Part shown: positions 1-7,093 of the stretch, piece after piece
How the letters are laid out: each line of letters begins with the position of its first letter
Numbering within the stretch: the first letter of the stretch is position 1
Origin: Clostridia bacterium
GTDB lineage: Bacteria > Bacillota > Clostridia > Oscillospirales > Butyricicoccaceae
DNA length: 37,960 nucleotides
Direction of reading: 5' to 3'
Assembly: GCA_017521295.1 (NCBI GenBank)
Contig: JAFXDF010000087.1
Span: 1 to 37,960 of the forward strand
The notes under the pieces: generated by a model
Told to the model about the DNA's origin: nothing
Seen by the model: the letters and a program-made list of their open reading frames with translations, nothing else
Databases searched by the model: none
Made by a program: the position numbers and the translations under genes

Positions 1-246
1 ATTCTCCATCAGTAACCGCTTGTTTTCATATTTGTATTCTGCTAACGTCTTGGCTGGTTTGCGACCTCGCTGTTTGGGAATGCGCTGGAGTTTGTTTTTT
101 CGCTCTCGCTCCAACAATCTCTTCACTACGTGCTTATCTTTAAAACCATAATGCTCGGCTATTTCTCGCTGTGTCTTGCCAGCCTCTACCATTGCCAGAA
201 TCTCTGGCAGATAGTGTTGTACATGTGTATAATTTCTTTTAGACAT
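1..246 (-). CDS. IS3-family transposase OrfA, N-terminal 82 residues (cut by window edge)
   Basis: Translation from the ATG at 244-246 gives MSKRNYTHVQHYLPEILAMV followed by a helix-turn-helix segment (GKTQREIAEHYGFKDKHVVK, about residues 23-42) and a basic stretch ending in a leucine-rich helix start (YKYENKRLLMEN). This is the classic OrfA layout of IS3 elements: an HTH that binds the element ends, then a leucine zipper for dimerisation. OrfB, the DDE catalytic half, normally follows by -1 frameshifting and would lie left of base 1. The frame stays open to the edge, so nothing shows that it is broken. The ribosome binding site is the AGGGGG inside the right arm of the leader hairpin at 254-289, which suggests translation is restrained when transcription enters from outside. 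The base composition is clearly A+T-richer than in the neighbouring genes. Confidence 0.8.
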   Translation of the reverse strand, partial: MSKRNYTHVQHYLPEILAMVEAGKTQREIAEHYGFKDKHVVKRLLERERKNKLQRIPKQRGRKPAKTLAEYKYENKRLLMEN

Positions 247-253
247 AACAATA

Positions 254-289
254 CCCCCTGATGTAGTTTTATTCTCCTACATCAGGGGG
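254..289 (-). promoter_or_regulatory. Leader hairpin covering the orfA ribosome binding site
   Basis: CCCCCTGATGTAG (254-266) and CTACATCAGGGGG (277-289) form a perfect 13-bp inverted repeat with a 10-base loop. In orfA-sense RNA the 3' arm contains the AGGGGG that sits seven bases before the start codon, so a transcript containing both arms would hide the ribosome binding site. Read the other way, the hairpin is followed by CCTTTTGTCT and could act as a weak terminator. Comparable read-through protection is known for several insertion sequences. Here it is inferred from layout. Confidence 0.6.
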
Positions 290-354
290 CCTTTTGTCTA
301 TTGTCCGTTTTTACTGGACCTGTTCAGACCGGCAAGGGGCTTTTCTTTTGTATT

Positions 355-969
355 TTAACCGATAAACTGGCTCACAAAGCTCCACAGCAGCTTGAGACCG
401 TAGAACACGATGACGCAGCCGCAGATGCGGTTGATCCACTGCAGGATATTGTCGGTGAGCTTTCCACGGAAAATGGACAAAATAGCCGTCAGACCGAAAA
501 ACCACAGGCAGGAGGCGCTGGCCGAACCCAGAATGAAAAAGGGTGCCTGGGCCGCCGTCAGCGTGGCCCGGAAAGCCCCCAGCAGCATGGTGCCGTCGAT
601 GATGGCCTGGGGATTGAACCAGGTGACCACACAGGCGCTGGCGATGACCTTGGAAATGGGTTTGGGCGTGCTGTCGGTGCCCTCCAGGGTGGCTTTTGAC
701 CGCAAAAGGCCAATACCGATCCAGATGACAACCAGACTGCCCACCAGCAAAATCAGATTGGCCAACAGGGAAAACCGCTCCATCAGCGCGCCGATGCCGA
801 AAAAGCAGGCCAGCGCCAGCGTCACATCAAAAAACACCACGATGAGTGCCGTCAAAAAGGCCCGGCTGCGCTTCTGGCCGATGGCCGACTGGATGACAAA
901 CAGATTCTGGGCGCCGATGGGGGCCACATAGGCCAGACCCATGGTCAAACCCTGTAAGTAAATGTGCAT
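355..969 (-). CDS. LysE/ArgO-family amino-acid exporter
   Basis: A 204-residue membrane protein with about six hydrophobic segments, starting [20 protein letters not shown]. The early APIGAQN motif (about residues 16-22) is the LysE/ArgO/RhtB signature, and a second family motif, [10 protein letters not shown], lies in the middle. LysE-type proteins export basic amino acids such as lysine or arginine; the substrate here is unknown. The ATG at 967-969 is chosen over an upstream one because AGAGGG lies six bases before it and the protein then begins at the normal family start. It is divergent from rnhA, with facing promoters in the 67-base gap. The hairpin that should follow its stop appears split by the IS end near 326. 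Confidence 0.88.
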   Translation of the reverse strand: MHIYLQGLTMGLAYVAPIGAQNLFVIQSAIGQKRSRAFLTALIVVFFDVTLALACFFGIGALMERFSLLANLILLVGSLVVIWIGIGLLRSKATLEGTDSTPKPISKVIASACVVTWFNPQAIIDGTMLLGAFRATLTAAQAPFFILGSASASCLWFFGLTAILSIFRGKLTDNILQWINRICGCVIVFYGLKLLWSFVSQFIG

Positions 970-979
970 AGGATCCCTC

Positions 980-1015
980 TTTACGCAACTTTTGATTTCT
1001 GCTATGATAATACCA
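980..1015. promoter_or_regulatory. Face-to-face promoters for lysE-like gene and rnhA
   Basis: Plus strand: TTTACG (980-985), 17-bp spacer, extended -10 TGCTATGAT (1000-1008) for rnhA. Minus strand: extended -10 TGGTATTAT (1007-1015) for the exporter. The two -10 hexamers (1003-1008 and 1007-1012) share two bases, so the two genes probably compete for RNA polymerase. Confidence 0.55.
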
Positions 1016-1036
1016 CAGAATCCACGGAGGTACAAT

Positions 1037-1474
1037 ATGAAATTGGTAGATATTTACACCGACGGCAGCTGCAGCGGAAACCCCGGTCCCGGGGGCTGGG
1101 GCGCCATCCTGATGTATAAAGGGCTGGAAAAAGAACTGTCCGGCGGCGACAAACACACCACCAACAACAAAATGGAGCTCACCGGCGCCATCCGGGCCCT
1201 GGAGGCCCTCAAGGAGCCCTGCCAGGTGACCCTGTACACCGACAGCCAGTATTTGGTGAACGCCATCAACCAGAAGTGGCTGGAGAACTGGAAGAAGCGG
1301 GGCTGGAAAAAGGCCGACAAGTCCCCCGTCCTCAACCAGGACCTGTGGGAGGCTCTGGATACCCAGCTGAGCCGCCACCAGGTCACCTTCGTCTGGGTGA
1401 AGGGCCATGCCGACAACCCCTACAACAACCGCTGCGATGAGCTGGCGGTGGCCCAGACCAAAAAGCACATGTAA
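1037..1474 (+). CDS. rnhA: Ribonuclease HI
   Basis: This 145-residue cytoplasmic enzyme cuts the RNA strand of RNA-DNA hybrids (R-loops, primers) using two metal ions. All catalytic positions are present: D9 in [17 protein letters not shown]47 in NNKMEL, D69 in YTDSQY, H124 in [17 protein letters not shown], and D134. The basic handle region ([18 protein letters not shown]) of the E. coli-type enzyme is also there. An upstream in-frame ATG at 962 was rejected because GGAGG at 1026-1030 is placed for the ATG at 1037, which gives the family-standard N-terminus. The gene stands alone. A palindromic repeat, not a clean terminator, follows 16 bases after its stop. Confidence 0.96.
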   Translation: MKLVDIYTDGSCSGNPGPGGWGAILMYKGLEKELSGGDKHTTNNKMELTGAIRALEALKEPCQVTLYTDSQYLVNAINQKWLENWKKRGWKKADKSPVLNQDLWEALDTQLSRHQVTFVWVKGHADNPYNNRCDELAVAQTKKHM

Positions 1475-1490
1475 AACACCGCTGCAAGCC

Positions 1491-1564
1491 CTGTCATCCC
1501 GAGCGCAGCCGAGGGATCTCACGGCGAGTTCCCCTTGAGATCTTTCCTCCGCTCAGGATGACAG
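1491..1564. repeat. Dispersed palindromic repeat, copy 1 (short variant)
   Basis: The ends are CTGTCATCC (1491-1499) and GGATGACAG (1556-1564), a perfect terminal inverted repeat. Inside are GAGCGCAGCCGAGGGATCTC and a matching GAGATC segment, so the single strand would fold into one long hairpin. It shares its left half with the copies at 2037-2130 and 10155-10249, and is preceded by CCGCTGCAAG, a trace of the terminator arm seen in those copies. No coding capacity. Confidence 0.8.
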
Positions 1565-1623
1565 GAATTTACGCTCCGCAACCCAAAGTTGCGCGGAAAT
1601 TGCTGGCCGCAACCGAACTTTTT

Positions 1624-1632
1624 TGCTATGAT
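1624..1632 (+). promoter_or_regulatory. Extended -10 promoter of the membrane XRE gene
   Basis: TGCTATGAT with no convincing -35 hexamer upstream. The start codon follows at 1654 behind AAGGAGG (1641-1647). Confidence 0.45.
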
Positions 1633-1653
1633 ACCGCCAAAAGGAGGCGACTT

Positions 1654-2004
1654 ATGGATTTGGGTATTTTAACATTTGGTTTTTCCGGACTGATCATTCT
1701 GTTATCCTGGGCGGTACGCATCGTGATCATCGTACTGCTCATCAAGGTGCTGCTGAAATATCTGAACGACCGAAAGCCTACCCCCGAGCAGGAGATCATC
1801 CGCCGCTCTCTGGGCGAGGCCCTCCGGGAGTACCGCCAGAGCAGCGGTATGACCCAGGAGTATGTGGCCGAGGCCCTGGGGGTCTCCCGCCAGGCGGTGA
1901 GCAAGTGGGAGACCGGCGCTGCCGAGCCGTCCACCTCCAACCTGCTGGCCCTGGCCAAGCTCTACGGCGTGGACCCCGGCGACCTGCTGCGCGGGGTACA
2001 GTAA
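1654..2004 (+). CDS. Membrane-anchored XRE-family helix-turn-helix regulator
   Basis: A 116-residue protein with one N-terminal membrane segment (about residues 10-35, FSGLIILLSWAVRIVIIVLL) and a C-terminal XRE/Cro-type HTH (about 54-112). The HTH has the family pattern MTQEYVAEALGVSRQAVSKWE followed by EPSTSNLLALAKLYGV. Most XRE regulators are soluble, so the membrane helix implies the DNA-binding domain is tethered to the membrane. The ATG at 1654 has AAGGAGG seven bases upstream; a longer reading from 1558 runs through the repeat and is rejected. The target is unknown. The gene is followed by a terminator that encloses a copy of the dispersed repeat. Confidence 0.85.
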   Translation: MDLGILTFGFSGLIILLSWAVRIVIIVLLIKVLLKYLNDRKPTPEQEIIRRSLGEALREYRQSSGMTQEYVAEALGVSRQAVSKWETGAAEPSTSNLLALAKLYGVDPGDLLRGVQ

Positions 2005-2010
2005 AAAAGA

Positions 2011-2154
2011 AAAAAGCCCGCTGCAAAGTACCTATCGTGTCATCCCGAGCGCAGTCGAGGGATCTCCCACCTCCGGCAGCTTCTGCCCTTTGGAGGAGAT
2101 TCTTCGGCCGTCGGCCTCAGAATGACAGGGGTGGTGCTTTGCAGCGGGCTTTTT
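2011..2154. terminator. Bidirectional terminator with a repeat in its loop
   Basis: AAAAAGCCCGCTGCAAAG (2011-2028) and CTTTGCAGCGGGCTTTTT (2137-2154) are perfect inverted arms with A and T tracts at the outer ends. They suit both the XRE gene (plus) and the SGNH hydrolase (minus). The 108 bases between them are filled by the dispersed repeat. The same layout occurs at 10130-10270. Confidence 0.75.
2037..2130. repeat. Dispersed palindromic repeat, copy 2 (long variant)
   Basis: Begins GTGTCATCCCGAGCGCAGTC and ends CGGCCTCAGAATGACAGGG. Outer ends (TGTCATcCcGAG against CTCAGAATGACA) and inner segments (GGGATCTCC against GGAGGAGAT) pair, giving a stacked hairpin. It is nearly identical in its ends to copy 3 at 10155-10249 and differs mainly in the central loop. 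Confidence 0.85.
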
Positions 2155-2160
2155 GCGTTC

Positions 2161-2820
2161 TTATTCCCCGCAGACCGCCTTCACCGTGTCCAGAAATACC
2201 TGCTTGGTCTCGTCCGGCAGGTCGAAGCAGGACAGGTCAGAGGGCATCTCGCCGAACAAAGTGCGGTAGTGGGTCATGGCCGACAGGCAGCTGCCTGCAT
2301 AGGAGGGATGGGTCAGGTCGGAGTCGTACAGGTCGATCCCGGTGTGCTCTTCGTAGATCTCCAAAAAGCACAGGCCCACCGGCGCCCGATCGGTGCCGTG
2401 GGTTTCGGCGGCTTTGGTATAGGCATCCCGCAGCTTCAGCGCCATGGTGCGGGTGTCCAGTCCCTCATCCCGCAGGAATTTGGCCCCTGCCTTGCGGCCC
2501 CAGGTCTGGTAGAGGGAATACCGGGCGGCCCCCACCTTTTCCTTCAGCGCGGCGATGCTGGCCGAAAACCGGTCATAGTCGGTGATGGGCAGCACGCTGT
2601 GCTCCTGGAGCACGCAGATGTCCATGGCGTTTTCCCGCAGCACGGCCTCCAGCTGGAGGGTGGTCTCGTCGGCGGGGTCCAGATTTTCGTGGAGCTTCCG
2701 GCCGCCCTTGGTCACCGAAAAGACCTGGGCCACCTTGCCGTTGCAGCCGCACAGCCGGCTGAACAGGGAGGGCATATCGTTATAATACGTATAGCTGTTT
2801 CCGATAAATAAGATCTTCAC
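2161..2820 (-). CDS. SGNH/GDSL-type hydrolase (DUF4886-like)
   Basis: A 219-residue protein without a signal peptide. Block I is ILFIGNSYTYYND, with the nucleophile Ser9 in GNS; the C-terminal block is DLTHPSYAG, with Asp and His in the DxxH arrangement of SGNH hydrolases. Such enzymes hydrolyse esters (acyl or acetyl groups on lipids or sugars); the substrate is unknown. The start is taken as the GTG at 2818-2820 because AAAGGAG lies eight bases upstream and the protein then begins directly with the beta strand before GNS. An upstream ATG at 2886 lacks a ribosome binding site and would overlap the promoter. Transcribed alone, divergent from the blaI-like gene. Confidence 0.78.
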   Translation of the reverse strand: MKILFIGNSYTYYNDMPSLFSRLCGCNGKVAQVFSVTKGGRKLHENLDPADETTLQLEAVLRENAMDICVLQEHSVLPITDYDRFSASIAALKEKVGAARYSLYQTWGRKAGAKFLRDEGLDTRTMALKLRDAYTKAAETHGTDRAPVGLCFLEIYEEHTGIDLYDSDLTHPSYAGSCLSAMTHYRTLFGEMPSDLSCFDLPDETKQVFLDTVKAVCGE

Positions 2821-2842
2821 GTCAGTCACTCCTTTGGGGCAA

Positions 2843-2871
2843 AGTATAGCACTTTTTTCCGCCGGGGTAAA
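2843..2871 (-). promoter_or_regulatory. Promoter of the SGNH hydrolase gene
   Basis: On the minus strand: TTTACC (2866-2871), 17-bp spacer, extended -10 TGCTATACT (2843-2851). The leader to the GTG start is about 15 bases. Confidence 0.65.
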
Positions 2872-2879
2872 GAAAAACC

Positions 2880-2936
2880 TTGACATGGAAAGTTTATTGC
2901 TGTAAACTTTAGATAAAGATTACACTTGTAAACTTT
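2880..2936 (+). promoter_or_regulatory. blaI-like promoter with two BlaI-type operators
   Basis: TTGACA (2880-2885), 17-bp spacer and TAAACT (2903-2908) form a strong promoter. Two 22-bp dyads with the same outer words cover it. Operator 1 (2889-2910) has perfect 8-bp arms AAAGTTTA/TAAACTTT across the -10. Operator 2 (2915-2936) has arms AAAGATTACA/TGTAAACTTT with one mismatch and the core TACAcTTGTA. The core fits the TACAnnTGTA consensus of BlaI/MecI repressors. The centres are 26 bp apart. Autorepression of the blaI-M56 operon is the natural reading. Confidence 0.8.
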
Positions 2937-2947
2937 GGAGGTGCTTT

Positions 2948-3319
2948 ATGAAACACCGTTATGATACCGACATTCAGGATGCCGAGCTGGCTGTGCTGCA
3001 GGTTTTGTGGGAGGCGGGGGAGCCCCTGCCCCTGGCCGCCATTCTGGAGACCCTGCACGCCCGTCGGGGCTGGGCCGATTCCACCGTCAAGACCCTGCTG
3101 CGCAGGCTGCAGGAAAAAGAGGCCGTCGCCCTGGAAAAGCGGGGCGTCTACGCCGCCGCCATCGCCCGGGAGGATTATCGGGGAGCCGCTAACCATAGCT
3201 TTTTGCAAAAGCTCTATCAGGGCAGCGCCAAAAGCCTTGTGGCGTCCCTGGTCCAGGAGGGCAAACTGACCCGGGAGGATATCGACGAGCTCACCGCCCT
3301 GTTCCGAAAGGAGGGCTAA
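2948..3319 (+). CDS. BlaI/MecI/CopY-family transcriptional repressor
   Basis: A 123-residue winged-helix repressor. The N-terminal half carries the BlaI-type winged helix (DAELAVLQVLWEAGEPLPLA, then DSTVKTLLRRLQEKEAVALE), and the C-terminal half forms the dimerisation helices (SLVASLVQEGKLTREDIDEL). BlaI-family proteins bind TACAnnTGTA dyads and are inactivated by proteolysis triggered by a partner M56 sensor. That partner follows after a single base, so translation is coupled. GGAG at 2937-2940 precedes the ATG at 2948. Two dyads over its own promoter point to autoregulation. The signal is unlikely to be a beta-lactam, because the partner lacks a penicillin-binding sensor and no periplasmic beta-lactamase lies next to it. 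Confidence 0.92.
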   Translation: MKHRYDTDIQDAELAVLQVLWEAGEPLPLAAILETLHARRGWADSTVKTLLRRLQEKEAVALEKRGVYAAAIAREDYRGAANHSFLQKLYQGSAKSLVASLVQEGKLTREDIDELTALFRKEG

Positions 3320-3320
3320 T

Positions 3321-6300
3321 ATGTCTGATCTGATGAAGATCGTTTTGATGTTGTCTCTCAGCGGAACGGCGCTGGCGGCTTTTTTGGCGCTGCTGCGCCG
3401 GGCGCTGAAAAACCGGCTGCCCCACGGCCTGTTTTATTACCTATGGCTGCTGGTGCTTTTGCGGCTCATGGTGCCGGTGGCCCTGCCGGTGCCCGGATTG
3501 GAGCTGACCCTGCCCGAGCCCGGGCCAATTGAACAGACGGTGGAGATCGACCCCGAGCTGATCACGGCCATCCAGCAGACGCAAAATCAGCTGCCGCCCG
3601 GCACCGCTGACGACCAATGGGAGATCGTGACAGTGCACGGAGCGGTTCTGGACAACGGCCTGCCCATGCCTTCGGCCCCTACAAAAACCGAACCCAGAAC
3701 GCCCTGGTATGAGCCTGTCTGGGACTTCCTCCGGGAAAATTTCCTGTACATCTGGCTCACCGGCTCAGCCCTGCATTTTCTGTGGTTCGCCGTCAGCTAT
3801 TTCCGCTTTTGCCGCAGCCTGAAGCAGGACTGCCTGCCCCTTTGGGAGCATGAGCAGGCCCTTTTGGAGGACCTGCGGGGCAAATGGCGGGTAGAGGCCT
3901 GCCGCAGCCCTCTGGCCCAGACCCCCATGCTGGTGGGTCTTATCCGGCCTCGGATCATCCTGCCCGAAACCGCCATCACCACTCTGCAGCTGGAGTGCAT
4001 CCTGCGCCACGAGCTGACCCATCTTCGCCGCCGGGATCTGCTGTACAAGTGGTTTACCGTGGCGGTGACCTCCTTCCATTGGTTCAATCCGCTGATGCCC
4101 TGGCTGCGAAAGGAGATTTCCCGCTGCTGCGAGCTGTCCTGTGACGAGGCGGTCATCGGCTCCATGAGCGACGACCAAAAGCGCACCTACGGCGAGACCC
4201 TTCTGGCCCTGGCCGCCGCCAGCGCCCTGCCCCGGGCGGTGCCCGCCACCACCCTCTGCGAGGAGAAAAAACAATTGCGCGAGCGCCTTGTAGGTATTCT
4301 GAAATACAAGCACGCCACCGCCGTGATCCTGCTGCTGTCCTGCCTGCTGGCCCTGCTGGTGGCCGGCTGCGCCGCCGTTCTGGGACCCAATGCCGCCCGG
4401 GGGGAGCTGCCCCAGGCCGCCGACTACGACCTGTGGATCCAGGCAGATCAGAAGGAGACCTTCGTCCGCAACTGGAAGGCCGAATACCACGATGGTACGG
4501 AGGTAGCCTCCGTGCAGTTTGCCCCCAAGGATCACAGCGGCGATGATTATGTGTTCCGGGGCCGGGACCTGCCCGCGCTGCGTGCCCGGGTGGAGGCCTG
4601 GGCCTTTACCGAGCTGCCCCTGGATCGGGACAACTGTATCCTGTATTATCAAATGGAGCCCGAGCTGCTGCTTGCCGCATCTTCCCAGATCACCGTATTC
4701 CCTCTGGACGGGGGAGAACCCGCCCGGATGGAACTGTCTCAACTGGATATGAGCACCTACTGCGGCCATGTGACGGTCACCGACCTGGGGGACAACGGCG
4801 TCTGGCTGGTGGTGCTCACCGACGGTGGCCGGGCGGCCCAAGCCGAACCCACTGAACCTGCCGACCCTAACCAGATAGCTGTCCTCGACCTCACCGGCCG
4901 GGTGGCCGTTCTCACCGAAAACGCACCCCTGGATAACGCCTTTGCGGAAACGGTGGACGCCGAGGGCCGCACGGTGGTGATGGACATGGCGCTGACCCTG
5001 CGCAAGGGCGATCTGGTGTGGGTGGAAAGCCAGGAGGGGGAGACCTGCACCGTCACCGTCCTGGCCGGAGAGCCGCCCCGGGTGCAGGGACAGCTGAAGG
5101 CGGGCCTTTTGAGTACCGAACAAGCCGATTTGGAAAATGCTAACCAGGTGATTTTGAACAATGCGCCCCAGTGGAGCGGCCCCAACGAGAGCACCTTCGC
5201 CGGCCTTGCCGTGTCCGGCGTGGCCAATGTGAAGGAGCGCCGGGACGGCTGGTACTGTGTCACCCTTCCCGGCGGCGACGTGGCCTTCTGGGCCCGGCAG
5301 CAGGACACCGTCTTTGCCTGGCCCCTGCCCGAACCCATCCCTGTGTGGCTGCCCGCCGAGGCCGACCCGGCGGCCAAAATCACCGGCTGGACCTATGGCG
5401 AAAGCAACAATCAGCCCCAGATCGTCATTCTGGAAGTGGAAGATCCCCCGGCTCACCGTGCCTGGGCGTGGGATATGCGCAGCGGCACCATGGTGGAACG
5501 CACCGCCAGAAACACCCGCAAAGCGGGAGACCTGACGGTGGGGCAGCTGCCCGGCGTTCTGAAGGGACTGAAGGGTTGGCTGGATGAAAACGAGCCTGTC
5601 TGGCAGGCTGACCGCACCGTCACCTTTATCTATCAGCCGCCCACCGGCTATGGGCACAGTTTTTCCAAGGAAGAGACCGTTCTGGTCTACTCCCTTGCCG
5701 ACGGCCGGGTGACCAAACTGGAGGGGGACTATACCGGCAGCAAAAATTACGGTCTGCTGGACATCACGGTCAACGGCAGCAAGACCAATCTGCCCTATTA
5801 CCTGGTCATCGATGATGCGCCCACCGCCGATCCGGTCCCCGATTTGGTCGGAAAGGTGTTTGTCTATGAAAACGAGGGCTTCGGCAGCAATTTCACCATC
5901 TCCCTCCAGGACGACGGCACCTTCGGCTATTACGAGGGTATGCTTTCCAGCCACATCGGCATGGGTGCATGGGATGTGGAAGGGGATATTCTGACCCTCC
6001 ATGAGGACACCTTTGACCGGACATTCCGCTTCCGGGTACAGGACGGCGCGCTGCATTTCCTGCGGGAAGGCTCCGACCAGTTCACGTACATCAAGGTGGC
6101 GGACGGCGCCCGGTTTTTGGAAGGCGCTCTCCCCGATGCCGTTTACGAAAACCTTCGGCTGGGCTTCCGTATGACCTTCCCGGGTGCCTGGGAGGGGCAG
6201 TATCTGATCGAAGAGTTCGAGGATAGCGTGCGGATCGCCGACGCCTGGGGCGCCACGCTGTGTAGCATCTTTCCCATGGATGGGGCGCAGTTCACGGCTT

Positions 6301-7034
6301 TCGGCGGCGCGGACAGCCACCCTGTGCCTTGCCGGGTGCTGGGGCAGGATGAGCAGTCGGTCTGGCTGATGTATTTTGCCAGCGATGTACAGTACGATCC
6401 AGGCAACAACGCGCAGCGGGAGGCCTATCTGCGCATGTATGAGGGCCTGCAGACCGTGCCGTTTGAATTGACGGCATCCGGCCCAAGATACTTCCAAACC
6501 TATGATGCCGACGGCGACGGACAGCTGTCCGCGCGGGAGTTTCCGCGTCCCACTGGAGAAGCGATAGGACTGACAGGCAGCGAGGCTGTGTTGTATACCG
6601 TCCTTTCCGAAAATATCCTGGACCTTGCCTATCCCGCAGAGGCGTACTTTGGCAATGCGCTGGTGCTGACCTCGGTGGAACTGCTTGGATCGTATGAGGG
6701 AGAGAACGGCCAGATCCACTATGTGTGCGGTATCAACGACAGCCATTTTTACGATGCGGGTGATGACCCCACCACCCTGGCCTATCACACCATGGGCAGC
6801 CAGGGATTGCTGGCGAGAGTGACCTTGTCTGCCAAAGGCGAACTGGAAGATTTCTATCCTGTACTGCCGGGTGCCGACAACACCCAACGGGCAAAGGAGA
6901 TTTTCGGGCCGTTGTCCGAGCAATATGCAGCCTGGGATGCCAACCGGGAGATCCCCGGCGCATACCGGCTGGTCCCCACCGGGGAAGAACTGCTGGAGTT
7001 GTATAAAAGCGTGTATTTTCCCGGAAGCCAATAA
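3321..7034 (+). CDS. BlaR1/MecR1-like M56 metalloprotease with an unusual large extracellular domain
   Basis: A 1237-residue membrane protein. Residues 1-330 are the M56 unit: two early membrane segments, a short outer loop, a further segment near 140-160, then the zinc protease with HELTH (230-234, catalytic E231) and the third ligand E271 in CCELSCDEAV. A last membrane helix spans about 331-355. Classical BlaR1 then has a penicillin-binding sensor of about 250 residues. Here about 880 residues follow, without SxxK/KTG motifs. Recognisable parts are a lipocalin-like stretch (TISLQDDGTFGYYEGMLSS, near residue 860), a segment starting LRLGFRMTFPGAWEG, and a perfect EF-hand loop, DADGDGQLSARE (1062-1073). 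The likely role is to sense an outside signal and trigger cleavage of the BlaI-like repressor; the ligand is unknown. It may bind calcium. Confidence 0.85.
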   Translation: MSDLMKIVLMLSLSGTALAAFLALLRRALKNRLPHGLFYYLWLLVLLRLMVPVALPVPGLELTLPEPGPIEQTVEIDPELITAIQQTQNQLPPGTADDQWEIVTVHGAVLDNGLPMPSAPTKTEPRTPWYEPVWDFLRENFLYIWLTGSALHFLWFAVSYFRFCRSLKQDCLPLWEHEQALLEDLRGKWRVEACRSPLAQTPMLVGLIRPRIILPETAITTLQLECILRHELTHLRRRDLLYKWFTVAVTSFHWFNPLMPWLRKEISRCCELSCDEAVIGSMSDDQKRTYGETLLALAAASALPRAVPATTLCEEKKQLRERLVGILKYKHATAVILLLSCLLALLVAGCAAVLGPNAARGELPQAADYDLWIQADQKETFVRNWKAEYHDGTEVASVQFAPKDHSGDDYVFRGRDLPALRARVEAWAFTELPLDRDNCILYYQMEPELLLAASSQITVFPLDGGEPARMELSQLDMSTYCGHVTVTDLGDNGVWLVVLTDGGRAAQAEPTEPADPNQIAVLDLTGRVAVLTENAPLDNAFAETVDAEGRTVVMDMALTLRKGDLVWVESQEGETCTVTVLAGEPPRVQGQLKAGLLSTEQADLENANQVILNNAPQWSGPNESTFAGLAVSGVANVKERRDGWYCVTLPGGDVAFWARQQDTVFAWPLPEPIPVWLPAEADPAAKITGWTYGESNNQPQIVILEVEDPPAHRAWAWDMRSGTMVERTARNTRKAGDLTVGQLPGVLKGLKGWLDENEPVWQADRTVTFIYQPPTGYGHSFSKEETVLVYSLADGRVTKLEGDYTGSKNYGLLDITVNGSKTNLPYYLVIDDAPTADPVPDLVGKVFVYENEGFGSNFTISLQDDGTFGYYEGMLSSHIGMGAWDVEGDILTLHEDTFDRTFRFRVQDGALHFLREGSDQFTYIKVADGARFLEGALPDAVYENLRLGFRMTFPGAWEGQYLIEEFEDSVRIADAWGATLCSIFPMDGAQFTAFGGADSHPVPCRVLGQDEQSVWLMYFASDVQYDPGNNAQREAYLRMYEGLQTVPFELTASGPRYFQTYDADGDGQLSAREFPRPTGEAIGLTGSEAVLYTVLSENILDLAYPAEAYFGNALVLTSVELLGSYEGENGQIHYVCGINDSHFYDAGDDPTTLAYHTMGSQGLLARVTLSAKGELEDFYPVLPGADNTQRAKEIFGPLSEQYAAWDANREIPGAYRLVPTGEELLELYKSVYFPGSQ

Positions 7035-7038
7035 GCGA

Positions 7039-7070
7039 AGAGAGCCTGCGGCGCAGGCTCTCTGTTTTTT
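7039..7070 (+). terminator. Terminator of the blaI-M56 operon
   Basis: AGAGAGCCTGC (7039-7049) and GCAGGCTCTCT (7053-7063) form an 11-bp stem with a 3-base loop, followed by GTTTTTT. Confidence 0.9.
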
Positions 7071-7093
7071 ACAATTTTTTTCTTCCCGAGGGG

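Larger units (their letters stand above)
1..326. mobile_element. IS3-family insertion sequence, left end (partial)
   Basis: The segment holds the start of an IS3-type orfA reading out of the window on the minus strand, its leader hairpin, and a likely terminal inverted repeat. Read on the minus strand from 326 the end begins TGAACAGGTCCAGTAAAAAC and reaches GGACA about 25 bases in. That matches the TG...GGACA layout of IS3-family ends as I recall them. The flank from 327 looks like half of a terminator hairpin, which suggests the element landed in the terminator of the neighbouring exporter gene. The other end, orfB and the target duplication lie outside the window, so the exact boundary is inferred. 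Confidence 0.65.

Noticed and set aside
1485..2150. Possible CRISPR array from the repeated TGTCATCCCGAGCG words
   Set aside because: There are only two nearby copies, hundreds of bases apart, with internal palindromes and no regular spacers or cas genes.
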